DNA of 64,000 nt from an uncultured Draconibacterium sp. Its GTDB lineage: Bacteria > Bacteroidota > Bacteroidia > Bacteroidales > Prolixibacteraceae. Positions 17,151-26,122 of this stretch are shown here, in pieces. The notes below the pieces were generated by a model. The model was given only the letters and a program-made list of their open reading frames with translations, was not told where the DNA came from and made no database searches. Both the position numbers and the translations under genes were made by a program. How positions within the stretch are numbered: position 1 is the first letter of the stretch; each line of letters opens with the position of its first letter. The stretch lies in contig NZ_OY781464.1 in assembly GCF_963676735.1 (NCBI RefSeq), forward strand, positions 3,691,001-3,755,000. The letters run 5' to 3'.

Positions 17151-19634
17151 TTAAATAAACAAATTCAGGTTCGATTGGTCGGCTTCTTCCAGATAGGTAG
17201 CTACACCACCTATTTCAACGCCTTCCATTAACTCCTCTTGTTTAATACCCATAACGTCCATCGACATTTGGCAGGCAATCATCTGCACACCGTTTTCCAT
17301 GGCTGTTTGCAGCATGTCTTCGAGCGAATCAACCTGTTTTGCCAGCATGCGTTTTTTCATCATTTTAGCCCCTACTCCCATCATATTCATTTTCGAGAGT
17401 TTTAAATCACCGGCATTTTTGGCCATCATTTTGCCAAACATTTTGGCCATCAAATCTTTTTCCACCTCGGGCTTATCGCTCTTTTTAATCACGTTAAGGC
17501 CCCAAAAAGTATAAAACAGGGTTACTTTATTTCCCATGGCCGCAGCTCCGTTTGCAATTACCAGCGATGCCAGTGCACGGTCCATATCGTCGCTGAAAAC
17601 CACCATAGTTTTATTTTTAGCAACCACTTGTTCAGGCTTTTCTCCCGATGATTTTGCAACCTTTTCAATAATGGCTTTTACTTTTCCTTTCTCCGCTTCT
17701 ACTGAAACAAGCTTATTTCCGGTCATGTTGCACCACGACTTTACATCTTTCATAAAGCCCATATCGGTGGCCAGTTGCTCGAGGCGCTCACCGGGATTCA
17801 GCTGTTCAATCTCCTTTTTCAGCTTTAATATTGGTCCCGGACACTGTAAGCCACAAGCATCAACCTGAATGGTTTTTACAGCCTCGCTACTGGTTACAGC
17901 CGATGCTTCCATTCTTTTACCACGGTGTATGTGTCCATCTTTGGTAATGTAATTGGCTTCAAAAATATCCTCGTTACTCTGCTTGCATACGGTATGCTCG
18001 TAGGTTTTATAGCCACCGCTCAGGTTGCAAACGTCGTTAAAACCCGATTGTGTTAATATTCTGCAGGCAATGTAACCACGCAGGCCAACCCCGCAATAAA
18101 CAATAATTTTTTTGTCTTTTGGTAATTCGTGCATTCGGCTGCGTAAATCATCAACCGGAATATTTACCGAACCTTCAATTTCGCCTAACTGGTTTTCTTC
18201 TTCTGTGCGCACGTCAAGCAACACTATGTTTTCCGAATGAAAACTGTGTATTTTATCCCAGCTTACAATGTTTAATTTGCCACTTAAAATATTTTCAGCA
18301 GCAAAACCGGCCTGGTTCACCGGGTCTTTTGCCGATGAAAAAGGAGGTGCATAGGCGTGTTCAATATCCTGCAAATCGTAAATAGTGCCCCCTTGTTTCA
18401 GCACGGTAGCAATTAAATCAATACGTTTATCTACACCTTCGTAACCAATCATTTGCGCCCCATATAGTTTACCATTTTCCGGATGAAATAGTATTTTAAG
18501 TGTGTAGGGCAAAGCGTCGGGGTAATAACCGGCATGCGATGCACCGTGAATAATATTGGCGGTATAAGGCATCATTTCATTTTTCAATGTTTTTTCAGGA
18601 ATACCGGTTGATGCCACGGTAATGTCAAACACTTTTGCAATGGCTGTAGCAATGGCCCCATTGTATTTTCGGGTATTTCCGCTAACCATATTGTCGGCAA
18701 CAATTCGCCCTTGTTTATTGGCAGGCCCTGCCAGATAAATATTGGTAAGCTTTCCGGTAATCGGATGAGGGAAGGCCATGGCATCGCCTAAAACATATAT
18801 ATTTTCGTCATTACTCAGCAGGTACTCATTGGCAATAATCCCGCCATTGGGTGCCAAATCCAATCCGGCCTCGCGCGCCAGTTTATTCTCCGGTTTTACC
18901 CCAATTGAGAGGATAACCAGGTCGGTTTCAATTTGCCGCCCCGATTGCAACGATACATTTAAAACGCCGTTTTCGCGTTTAAAAGCAGTAACACCATCTT
19001 TCAGAAAAAATTCAACTTTTTTGGTTTTCAGGTGCTGATGCACTTCTGCTGCCATCTCGTAATCCAGCGGTGCCATCACCTGCCGCGCCATTTCAACAAT
19101 CGAAACTTTCATGCCAAGGTGGTGCAGGTTTTCGGCCATTTCAAGCCCGATAAACCCTGCCCCCACAACTACTGCGCGACGAGGTTGTTGTTCGTTGCAA
19201 TACGCTTTAACCTTGTCGGTATCTTTTACATTACGAAGGGTAAAAATAGATGGGTCGTTTATTCCGGATATGGGTGGTTTTATGGGCTCTGCTCCCGGCG
19301 ACAGCACTAATTTATCGTAGGTTTCAGTATACTCTTCGCCGTTTTTGAGGTTACGAACTACCACCGCTTTGTTGGCGCGATCTATTTTTACCACTTCGTT
19401 GTAAACCCGCACATCAACATTCAGCCGAGCCTTAAAACTCTCAGGCGTTTGCAACAGTAATTTCTCTCGCTCTTTTATCACATCTCCGATGTAATACGGT
19501 AATCCGCAGTTGGCATAAGAAATATGCGCCCCGCGTTCAAAAATTACAATTTCTGCCTGTTCATCCAATCTTCGCAAACGGGCTGCTACCGTTGCCCCTC
19601 CGGCTACTCCACCAATAATTAAATACTTTGCCAT
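17151..19634 (-). CDS. Four-domain sulfur-transfer flavoprotein: CoA-disulfide reductase-like + rhodanese + TusA + DsrE-like
   Basis: Cytoplasmic protein of 827 residues. Residues 1-~450 are an FAD/NAD(P)H pyridine-nucleotide disulfide oxidoreductase of the CoA-disulfide/persulfide reductase type, with IIGGVAGGATVAARLRR at the start and the single redox Cys43 in SYANCGLPYYIG. A rhodanese domain follows (~460-560) with Cys514 in VYCGVGLRG. A TusA-like domain (~585-660) has CGLQCPGP with Cys598. The C-terminal ~160 residues are a DsrE/DsrF-like domain beginning VVFSDDMDRALASLVIANG, with the late Cys in MIACQMSMD. The domains together suggest that sulfane sulfur is passed along one chain and reduced or trafficked. 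It stands alone, with a Crp/Fnr-like box and a -7 box upstream, and shares a terminator with the convergent gene. Confidence 0.95.
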   Translation of the reverse strand: MAKYLIIGGVAGGATVAARLRRLDEQAEIVIFERGAHISYANCGLPYYIGDVIKEREKLLLQTPESFKARLNVDVRVYNEVVKIDRANKAVVVRNLKNGEEYTETYDKLVLSPGAEPIKPPISGINDPSIFTLRNVKDTDKVKAYCNEQQPRRAVVVGAGFIGLEMAENLHHLGMKVSIVEMARQVMAPLDYEMAAEVHQHLKTKKVEFFLKDGVTAFKRENGVLNVSLQSGRQIETDLVILSIGVKPENKLAREAGLDLAPNGGIIANEYLLSNDENIYVLGDAMAFPHPITGKLTNIYLAGPANKQGRIVADNMVSGNTRKYNGAIATAIAKVFDITVASTGIPEKTLKNEMMPYTANIIHGASHAGYYPDALPYTLKILFHPENGKLYGAQMIGYEGVDKRIDLIATVLKQGGTIYDLQDIEHAYAPPFSSAKDPVNQAGFAAENILSGKLNIVSWDKIHSFHSENIVLLDVRTEEENQLGEIEGSVNIPVDDLRSRMHELPKDKKIIVYCGVGLRGYIACRILTQSGFNDVCNLSGGYKTYEHTVCKQSNEDIFEANYITKDGHIHRGKRMEASAVTSSEAVKTIQVDACGLQCPGPILKLKKEIEQLNPGERLEQLATDMGFMKDVKSWCNMTGNKLVSVEAEKGKVKAIIEKVAKSSGEKPEQVVAKNKTMVVFSDDMDRALASLVIANGAAAMGNKVTLFYTFWGLNVIKKSDKPEVEKDLMAKMFGKMMAKNAGDLKLSKMNMMGVGAKMMKKRMLAKQVDSLEDMLQTAMENGVQMIACQMSMDVMGIKQEELMEGVEIGGVATYLEEADQSNLNLFI

Positions 19635-19668
19635 ATCTTGTTTCTGATCGTTGTTTTAATTTGGGGTG

Positions 19669-19676
19669 CAAAATTA
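19669..19676 (-). promoter_or_regulatory. -7 promoter box (TAATTTTG) of the sulfur-transfer flavoprotein gene
   Basis: Exact TAnnTTTG on the - strand, 34 bases before the ATG at 19634. There is no clean -33 TTTG, but a Crp/Fnr-like site sits where an activator would. Confidence 0.55.
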
Positions 19677-19696
19677 CATATTCAACATATGTGCAA

Positions 19697-19712
19697 TGTG
19701 ACACGAGTTACA
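19697..19712 (-). promoter_or_regulatory. Crp/Fnr-type operator upstream of the sulfur-transfer gene
   Basis: TGTGA-CACGAG-TTACA differs from the canonical TGTGA-N6-TCACA by one base. Its centre (19704.5) is about 41 bases upstream of the transcription start expected from the -7 box, the usual place for class II activation by Crp/Fnr-family proteins. The regulator is not in the window. Confidence 0.5.
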
Positions 19713-19808
19713 CAAGTAATTTTACAGGCCTGTTTTTAACGATAAAAGCAAAATTTCAGGCAAAGGTTAAGCCAATGTAAATTGTAAAGCCGGAGTTCAA
19801 ATAGCAAG

Positions 19809-19845
19809 CTAAAAAAACTGCCCCTCCAAGAATTGAAAGAGCAGT
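19809..19845 (-). terminator. Terminator after the M28 peptidase pair
   Basis: On the - strand ACTGCTCTTTCAA pairs with TTGGAGGGGCAGT (13 pairs including several G-U), followed by a T run. It lies 25 bases after the stop codon at 19870. Confidence 0.7.
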
Positions 19846-19869
19846 GAACACTATAATCTGTTTTTCTTT

Positions 19870-21441
19870 TTATTTTACCGGTTTATCCACCTCCAAACGT
19901 TTTTTCTGGTTGGCCACTTTATAAGCAACAGTAAATGCATACTGCGCAACCCGCTTCATTTTAAGGTAATCAATTTTATCCAGTTCATCGGTAATCTCGT
20001 GGTAATCGGCATGTAATCCGGTGGAAAGGCCAAGAATAGGAACGCCATTCTTGTAAAAATGGAAATAATCGCTACGCATAAGAAAGGCCTGTGTAAGCTC
20101 ATCGCGGGGAATCAGCCCGAACTGTTCACAAACTTCGTTGCTGATTTTCAACAATTCGCTACTTTGTTTTCCTGAAACAATATATAAGCCATCGGGGCCG
20201 GCCAGGCTTTTTTCGTTCTCTTCCACCTCTTGCGGCTCTTTTTCGGCCGAGCGACCAACCATGTCGAGGTTAATATCCAGCAAGGTATTTTCTAATGGCA
20301 AGGCGGGGTTTTGCGAGTAATAATCCGATCCAAGCAAGCCCTTTTCTTCGGCAGTTACCCAGGCAAAAACAATGCTGCGCCGGGGTTTCTTTTTCATACT
20401 CTGAAAAGCTTCGGCTATTTCTAACAATGCAACAGTGCCGGTACCATTATCATCAGCGCCATTATATACACCACCTTCGCCATCGGTTCCCAGATGATCG
20501 TAATGGGCCGTAAAAACTACACATTCGTTCTTCAACTCAGGATCGCTGCCTTCAACAATAGCCACCACATTTTTACCAACAATGGTGTCTCGTTTTTTAA
20601 CCAGCATTATTTCAACTTCCTGCTCAGTAATATCAAACGATTTTGGACTTTCGCTTTCATTTATCTCTTTTTGCAGTTCAGCCAACGTTTTTCCCGATTC
20701 CGCCAACATTTTATCAGCCAGTTCTTCGTTGCCAAAAATTACCCTAATGGGCAGTTGAAAAGAACTTTTCCCTCCTTTTAGCTGCAAACTTCCGCCGGTT
20801 ACATATTTCCTGATGCTTTCAAGGTACTCCACATTGGGGTTCATTGGGTCGTTCATCAAAACCACGGCCCTGGCCCCTCCCATCATAGCCCTTGCCATTT
20901 TCTTCATTTCAATATCAGTATTCGGGTCTTCACCTGCTTTAACCTGCTCAATATTTCGGGTCATTATCAACACAATTTTGCCTTTCATATCCAGGTCTTT
21001 TGTGTCGTTGTATTTTGTTTCTTCGTTGTACCACCCATAACCGGCAAAAAGTATATTGCCCGAAATGGTATCGCTTTTTGCGGGTCCTCCCATTGCAAAA
21101 ATATCTTTGGTTTGGTAGCTGATAACACTGGTACTATCAATTAAGCTCAACTGAGTTTGTTCCGGATCGGGGGTAAGGGCAATCATTTCTACCGGTTGAA
21201 AATAGCAATCGAAAGCCGATGGTATTCCCATTTTCCGGCATTGTGCTTTCAGGTATTCGGCGGTAATTTCCAGGCCCGGAACATCGGTAAAAAAATCGCG
21301 GCCTTGCAAATTGTCACCTGCCACAAATTCAAGGTGTGCTTTCAAATCACTTTCAGTAATGGTTTGCAGCTCTTTTTTTTGTGCAGCAGAAAAAAAAGCA
21401 ATAGCCACACATACGATGGAAAGAAGAAGTTTGGTGTTCAT
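19870..21441 (-). CDS. Exported M28-family zinc aminopeptidase (second of a pair)
   Basis: Protein of 523 residues with a signal peptide ending near FFSAAQ. A PA-type insert lies in the N-terminal half (FAGYGWYNEETKYNDTKDLDMKGKIVLIM). The M28 catalytic part has the zinc motifs VFTAHYDHLGT, YNGADDNGTGTVALLEIA, WVTAEEKGLLGSDYY (base Glu-Glu), INLDMVGRS and the late histidine in STGLHADYHEITDELDKI. Expected to trim N-terminal residues from peptides in the periplasm. Its ATG overlaps the stop of the upstream paralogue by four bases (ATGA), so the two are translationally coupled and co-transcribed. Confidence 0.95.
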   Translation of the reverse strand: MNTKLLLSIVCVAIAFFSAAQKKELQTITESDLKAHLEFVAGDNLQGRDFFTDVPGLEITAEYLKAQCRKMGIPSAFDCYFQPVEMIALTPDPEQTQLSLIDSTSVISYQTKDIFAMGGPAKSDTISGNILFAGYGWYNEETKYNDTKDLDMKGKIVLIMTRNIEQVKAGEDPNTDIEMKKMARAMMGGARAVVLMNDPMNPNVEYLESIRKYVTGGSLQLKGGKSSFQLPIRVIFGNEELADKMLAESGKTLAELQKEINESESPKSFDITEQEVEIMLVKKRDTIVGKNVVAIVEGSDPELKNECVVFTAHYDHLGTDGEGGVYNGADDNGTGTVALLEIAEAFQSMKKKPRRSIVFAWVTAEEKGLLGSDYYSQNPALPLENTLLDINLDMVGRSAEKEPQEVEENEKSLAGPDGLYIVSGKQSSELLKISNEVCEQFGLIPRDELTQAFLMRSDYFHFYKNGVPILGLSTGLHADYHEITDELDKIDYLKMKRVAQYAFTVAYKVANQKKRLEVDKPVK

Positions 21442-22997
21442 TTTTTACTATTAGAATTTATTGACTGACAGCCGATATCTTCGAGGTTAGCAATTTTAAA
21501 GCCTACCAGAAAACAAAGGTCAGCTACGCGTTTAATTTTTTCAAAGTTAATCTTTTCTACCTCATCACCTATTTTATGGTAATCGGCATGATATCCGGTG
21601 GCGTAATTTAAAACAGGCACCCCGTTTTTATGAAAATGGTAATGATCGCTGGCACGCAAAAACGGATCTTTTGGCAAACTGGTATCGGGCACCAGTTTTA
21701 ACTCCGCACATTTTTCGGCATTTATTGTGGCCAATTGTGGCCAGATATTGTTGCTTAAAGTGTACAAACCATCAAAGTCTTTTACCTTTTTGGGTGAGTT
21801 TTTCCAAACATTATCGCGCGGACCGTCGTAAACACGTCCAACCATATCAAGATTTATGGCAGCCACCGTTTTTTCGAGCGGAAAAACCGGGTTATCGCAA
21901 TAATAACGGGAACCCAAATGTCCAATTTCTTCGCAGGTGACCCACAAAAAAACAATGCTTCGTTTGGGTTTCTCATGCAGTGAAGAAAAGGCCTCAGCAA
22001 CTTCCATAATGGCAACTGTTCCCGATCCGTTGTCGTCGGCACCATTAAAAACTTCGCCATTTTTATCCATTCCGATATGATCGTAATGCGCCATAAAAAC
22101 AATGTATTCATCTTTTAATACCGGGTCGGAACCTTCGATGTATGCCACTACATTTTTTGCATCTATTTGTTCAGGCGCTTCACCGGCGCTCAGGCTAAGC
22201 TTTCCTTCCACCTCAACCAAAGTTTTTTCACCCCGGGCAACGTTTTTCAGGTATTTGGCATAGGCACCCTTTTTGCCTAATAAGGCATCGGCTACTTTTG
22301 GCGTACTTAATAACACCGCTGGCTGCTGTTCTTTTTTCTGTAATTCAAGACTATACGCCGGACGGTTGAACCATCTTTGTATCTGGGCGAAAGTTTTATT
22401 GTCTTTGTCGTTAGGATTGGTGAGTATAAGCATAGCTTTGGGTTCCTGCTCCAAAATCAAACTTATCTTGCTTCGTTCTTTTCGGTTTTCCCAAGCAAAC
22501 GATTGGTTTTTTAAATACGATTCAGCATTGCCCTGTGCAACTACAACCAGCCTATTTTTTAAGTCATACGTTTCAATATTTTCGCCAAAGCCAACAAAAA
22601 CAACAGTTTCTTCGGCAAAACTACAAATGCCTAAATTCCTGTCAATCTTCACCAATTCATGCGATTGATAAACCAGCTTGCCCTTTTCATTGCTTACTTT
22701 AACAAATGATTGTTTATTAAGTGGTGTGTAAAAAAGGGGCACCTGCTGAAAATAGTTTTCTGCAGCAGGCAGCAATCCCATTTTCAAAGCATTATTGGAC
22801 AGATAGTTCGCAGTAATTTCCAAACCATTTACAGCTGTTCCTAAACTTCTTCCCTGTAAGTCGTCGGAGGCGATAAAACTCAGGTGGGCTTTTAAATCAA
22901 CCGTATCAATTTTTGATAAAGCCTGATGCTGAGCTTGTACAGCCACAACAAGCGTTAAAAAGATAAAATAAATAAGCACCGTTTTACGTATTAACAT
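21438..22997 (-). CDS. Exported M28-family zinc aminopeptidase (first of a pair)
   Basis: Protein of 519 residues with a signal peptide ending at AVQAQ. Domain order and motifs match its downstream paralogue: FMAHYDHIGM, FNGADDNGSGTVAIMEVA, WVTCEEIGHLGSRYY, INLDMVGRV and TGYHADYHKIGDEVEKI. The N-terminal half, with VFVGFGENIETYDLKNRLVV, fits the PA-like domain often inserted in exported M28 enzymes. The two genes are a tandem duplication that has diverged and probably covers different peptide specificities. The M48 peptidase is transcribed divergently from the same intergenic region. Confidence 0.95.
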   Translation of the reverse strand: MLIRKTVLIYFIFLTLVVAVQAQHQALSKIDTVDLKAHLSFIASDDLQGRSLGTAVNGLEITANYLSNNALKMGLLPAAENYFQQVPLFYTPLNKQSFVKVSNEKGKLVYQSHELVKIDRNLGICSFAEETVVFVGFGENIETYDLKNRLVVVAQGNAESYLKNQSFAWENRKERSKISLILEQEPKAMLILTNPNDKDNKTFAQIQRWFNRPAYSLELQKKEQQPAVLLSTPKVADALLGKKGAYAKYLKNVARGEKTLVEVEGKLSLSAGEAPEQIDAKNVVAYIEGSDPVLKDEYIVFMAHYDHIGMDKNGEVFNGADDNGSGTVAIMEVAEAFSSLHEKPKRSIVFLWVTCEEIGHLGSRYYCDNPVFPLEKTVAAINLDMVGRVYDGPRDNVWKNSPKKVKDFDGLYTLSNNIWPQLATINAEKCAELKLVPDTSLPKDPFLRASDHYHFHKNGVPVLNYATGYHADYHKIGDEVEKINFEKIKRVADLCFLVGFKIANLEDIGCQSINSNSKK

Positions 22998-23028
22998 ACG
23001 AATGGTTTTAAAATTTCAAGTTCGATAT

Positions 23029-23036
23029 TATCTTTG
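23029..23036 (+). promoter_or_regulatory. -7 promoter box (TATCTTTG) for the M48 gene
   Basis: Exact TAnnTTTG element about 105 bases before the chosen ATG at 23141, with a TTTT at the -33 position 19 bases upstream. Confidence 0.5.
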
Positions 23037-23140
23037 CTTTAAAGCTAAAGTAGCAAATAAGCCAACAAGAACAAGATATAGTTAACAATTTGACATCAAT
23101 AAAAGGCAATCTTAACCGAACTTCAAAAATTACACAAAAA

Positions 23141-24607
23141 ATGAGAACATTAAAATCACTTTCTATCGTTGTTTTAATCGTTTCGTTAGTACTGCTAATC
23201 CCATCGTGTGCAGTAAATCCGGTAACCGGAAAATCGCAACTTATGTTTATGTCGGAAGAACAGGAAGTTGCATTGGGAACTCAATACGACCCTACAGTAA
23301 TTTCAACTTTTGGCCTGTACAATGATGATGCCTTACTGGATTTTATTACAGAAAAAGGTAATGAGATGGGGAAAATTTCGCACCGCCCCAACCTGCAATA
23401 TCATTTTCGGGTATTAGACTCGCCCGTAGTTAATGCCTTTGCAGTACCTGGCGGTTACATTTATTTAACCCGTGGCATTTTGGCCCAGTTTAATAACGAA
23501 GCCGAGCTAATGGGGGTTTTAGGGCACGAAATGGGACACATTACGGCGCGACATACGGCGCAACAACAAACACGACAACAAATTAGCCAGGTAGCCCTTG
23601 CTGCCGGAATGATTGCTTCACCTGAAGTAGCACAATTTGCCAATGAAGCAATGGCAGCCATGCAACTATTGTTTTTAAGTTTTAGCCGGGCAAACGAGCG
23701 CGAAGCTGATCGTCTGGGTGTTGAATATTCGTCGAAAATTGGTTATGACTCACACAAAATGGCCGACTTTTTTGATGTTTTAAACAAAATGCAAATGGGC
23801 AGCAGCCATGCCGGCGTTCCTACATGGATGTCGACTCACCCCGATCCGGGCGATAGAAATGTCGCTGTTCATCAAAGCACCGAAGAGTGGCACACCAAAC
23901 TTCCACAGCAATCGTATGCTATAAATACCAACACCTATTTACAACTAATTGACGGCTTAGTGTATGGCGAAGATCCGCGCCAGGGTTTTGTTGAGGACAA
24001 TATGTTTTACCACCCCGATCTAAAATTTCAATTTCCGATACCTACCGGCTGGACATTGGTAAATTCGCCCATGCAGGTGCAAATTGTTCCGGAAGACCAA
24101 AATGCGGCAATGATTTTTGAGCTTTCGCAGGAAAAAACAGCCGATGCCGCTGCACAAAAGACAATTTCCGATTTACAACTTACGCTCCTGGAAAAAAATA
24201 ATGTGCAGGTAAATGGACTTAATGCCGTGGCGGCCATGTCGCAACAGGTATCGCAAAACCAGTCGGGGCAGGAGCAAGTGCTAAAATTACTGTCTTATTT
24301 TATCGAAAAAGATGGCAATGTTTATGCTTTTCATGGCCTGGCACTTGACGAGCAGTTTAACAACTTTCAACCCGCTTTTACATCAACCATGCAAAACTTT
24401 ACCACTTTAACCAATCCGGCAAAACTAAACATTCAACCCGACCGGATTAAAGTTATTTCAATACGCAGTGCCTCGGTCTCATTAGAAGCAGCTTTTGATT
24501 ATTACAAGGTTCCGAAAGATAAATATAACGAAATGGCCCTGCTAAATAACCGCGAATTAAACGATGAGCTAAAAAGAGGAGATATGATAAAAATTTTAGC
24601 GAAATAA
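23141..24607 (+). CDS. M48-family zinc metalloprotease, lipoprotein
   Basis: Protein of 488 residues from ATG 23141, which gives a lipoprotein signal (LIPSCAVNPVTGKS); a TTG at 23090 would extend it without reason. The M48 active site HEMGH is at residues 129-133, within GVLGHEMGHITARHTA, and the third zinc ligand is in ANEREADRLGVEYS. This resembles BepA/YfgC-type periplasmic proteases that look after outer-membrane protein assembly. A long C-terminal region with no known catalytic motif ends in a LysM-like segment (KVISIRSASVSLEAAFDYYKV ... LKRGDMIKIL) that may bind peptidoglycan. The small beta-barrel gene starts 25 bases downstream, probably in the same operon. Confidence 0.95.
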   Translation: MRTLKSLSIVVLIVSLVLLIPSCAVNPVTGKSQLMFMSEEQEVALGTQYDPTVISTFGLYNDDALLDFITEKGNEMGKISHRPNLQYHFRVLDSPVVNAFAVPGGYIYLTRGILAQFNNEAELMGVLGHEMGHITARHTAQQQTRQQISQVALAAGMIASPEVAQFANEAMAAMQLLFLSFSRANEREADRLGVEYSSKIGYDSHKMADFFDVLNKMQMGSSHAGVPTWMSTHPDPGDRNVAVHQSTEEWHTKLPQQSYAINTNTYLQLIDGLVYGEDPRQGFVEDNMFYHPDLKFQFPIPTGWTLVNSPMQVQIVPEDQNAAMIFELSQEKTADAAAQKTISDLQLTLLEKNNVQVNGLNAVAAMSQQVSQNQSGQEQVLKLLSYFIEKDGNVYAFHGLALDEQFNNFQPAFTSTMQNFTTLTNPAKLNIQPDRIKVISIRSASVSLEAAFDYYKVPKDKYNEMALLNNRELNDELKRGDMIKILAK

Positions 24608-24632
24608 ATATTTAAACAGAAAATTGAAAACA

Positions 24633-25121
24633 ATGAAAAAGAAACTTCTAAGACTATTATTTGCCCTGCTGTTGGCTATTGCCGGTTATGGTATTGGGTA
24701 TGCTCAGGAAATTGGTGTGCGTTTTGGCGATGTTTCGGCCGGAAATGTAGCTATTGATGGGATATTCTCAACCGGAGAGTTTAACCGTTTGCATGCCGAC
24801 GTGTCGTTTGGTGATGGTGTTGCGGCCGACCTGCTTTGGGATTTCTTTTACCGCCCACTGGCCGACGAGGCCTTTAACTGGTACATGGGCGTTGGCCCTT
24901 ACCTTGCCATACTTAACGAAGATATTTTTTACGAAGGCGGGGGCAAAGACAGCGAAACAAATTTCAGCCTTGGTGCTGCTTTTGAAATTGGTATAGAATA
25001 CCGTTTTGTTGATATTCCGGTTGCCCTTGGACTTGATTACCGCCCGGCACTGGAAGTGATTGATGAAACCGGATTTCACTGGGGAGGATTTGGACTAAAC
25101 ATCAGGTATGTTTTCGATTAA
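24633..25121 (+). CDS. Small outer-membrane beta-barrel protein
   Basis: Protein of 162 residues from ATG 24633, with a signal peptide ending at GIGYAQ. The mature part alternates hydrophobic and polar residues with aromatic strand ends (YRPLADEAFNWYMGVGPYLAI, FEIGIEYRFVDIPVALGLDYRP) and ends in GGFGLNIRYVFD, as in 8-strand porin-like barrels that finish in an aromatic residue. No function is assigned. It follows the M48 lipoprotein protease closely and is followed by a terminator, so the two form a unit; the protease may act on outer-membrane proteins such as this one. Confidence 0.8.
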   Translation: MKKKLLRLLFALLLAIAGYGIGYAQEIGVRFGDVSAGNVAIDGIFSTGEFNRLHADVSFGDGVAADLLWDFFYRPLADEAFNWYMGVGPYLAILNEDIFYEGGGKDSETNFSLGAAFEIGIEYRFVDIPVALGLDYRPALEVIDETGFHWGGFGLNIRYVFD

Positions 25122-25143
25122 ATTATACCTTATTATAAAGAAT

Positions 25144-25170
25144 AAAGCGCGCCTTGAGTGCGCTTTTTTT
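25144..25170 (+). terminator. Rho-independent terminator
   Basis: AAAGCGC (25144-25150) pairs with GCGCTTT (25160-25166) and leads into a T run, 22 bases after the barrel gene. Confidence 0.85.
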
Positions 25171-25189
25171 ACCCGCTCTTCCCAGCTTT

Positions 25190-25630
25190 TTATACCAGTT
25201 CGAAAAGCCGAACGCCCTTTACTATTTTCAACAAGGCATTGACTAATGCAATCAGCTCACCAATTACCCAAACCGGCAATAATCCATAAAATTGCCACTG
25301 CCTTATCCAGTTTTTACAAGCTGAATTTTTCCGAACCAATAAGTAAATAAACAGGGCTATAAAGCCCAAAAAACCAATCATAGAAAAAGCAACATGCAGG
25401 CAAAATAATACGCTATTCCATGGCACTGCAACCATTCCAGGAATTTGAACGGTAGGTGTAATTTTAAACGAAGCAAGAACAGCTGTTACCACATCGATAA
25501 ATATGGCTATTCCTAAAATTAGAACGGCTCCTTTGCCTTTAATATACAAACGGTAGCTTCCGATACCATATAAAACCAGGGCAAAAAAGGCTAAAAACAC
25601 ATTTATTAAGCAAGTGGCGTCACACTCCAT
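25190..25630 (-). CDS. Uncharacterised four-helix membrane protein
   Basis: Protein of 146 residues that I do not recognise. It has four hydrophobic segments (about residues 7-27, 33-52, 73-98 and 112-137). Cysteines stand at its extreme N-terminus (MECDATC), and there is a short polar loop with RKNSACKNWIRQWQ. No signal peptide or catalytic motif is seen. The gene is convergent with the barrel gene and upstream of nothing on its strand; the 165 bases between it and tRNA-Phe contain a CTATTAATAG palindrome (25641-25650) and no other gene. Confidence 0.6.
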   Translation of the reverse strand: MECDATCLINVFLAFFALVLYGIGSYRLYIKGKGAVLILGIAIFIDVVTAVLASFKITPTVQIPGMVAVPWNSVLFCLHVAFSMIGFLGFIALFIYLLVRKNSACKNWIRQWQFYGLLPVWVIGELIALVNALLKIVKGVRLFELV

Positions 25631-25757
25631 TTCTCAGCTACTATTAATAGATTAATACACTGAATTACTTACTCTTATACTGTGTTCTCCAGTTTTGGTT
25701 ACCAAAATAGGCTATTGACCTACACCTGCTTATTGTATTTTTTTTGGGGAAATGATT

Positions 25758-25795
25758 AAAAAAACAAAAGGGAGAAACAATGTTTCCCCCTTTTG
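25758..25795 (-). terminator. Terminator of tRNA-Phe
   Basis: On the - strand the base right after the tRNA starts a 14-15 bp stem (25781-25795 with 25765-25779, one mismatch) followed by a T run at 25758-25764. Confidence 0.85.
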
Positions 25796-25868
<73 letters not shown>

Positions 25869-25914
25869 TTTCTAAAGTTGGGCTTTTAACCGCACCCCCT
25901 TTATTTTGGTGTTG

Positions 25915-25944
25915 CAAAAGTATACATTTTTTTAAAATCACAAA
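25915..25944 (-). promoter_or_regulatory. Promoter of tRNA-Phe (TTTG-N18-TACTTTTG)
   Basis: On the - strand the -33 TTTG is at 25944-25941 and the -7 TACTTTTG at 25922-25915, separated by 18 bases. The same -7 octamer is used by tRNA-Gln and by the M16 peptidase gene. Confidence 0.8.
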
Positions 25945-26095
25945 GTTCATCACAAAAAAATTTCAAAAAAAATCAAAATTGTTATTCCATATTCCTTCCC
26001 ACATTAAAATATTGTCCCAAGAGCTTTGCGATAAATGCCGCATGGCTAAATAATTGCAAATATTTAGAAAAGCATCTACTATTCAATTCTTTTTA

Positions 26096-26103
26096 TACTT
26101 TTG
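26096..26103 (+). promoter_or_regulatory. -7 promoter box (TACTTTTG) of the M16 peptidase gene
   Basis: Exact consensus element 19 bases before the ATG at 26123. It shows that the upstream in-frame TTG at 26054 cannot be the main start. Confidence 0.65.
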
Positions 26104-26122
26104 CACGATTACTTTTTACACA

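Noticed and set aside
22273..22668. Open frame of 131 codons opposite the M28 gene
   Set aside because: Antisense shadow of a gene with complete M28 motifs.
23090..23140. Upstream TTG start for the M48 peptidase
   Set aside because: It would place 17 polar residues before a proper lipoprotein signal; the ATG at 23141 fits better.
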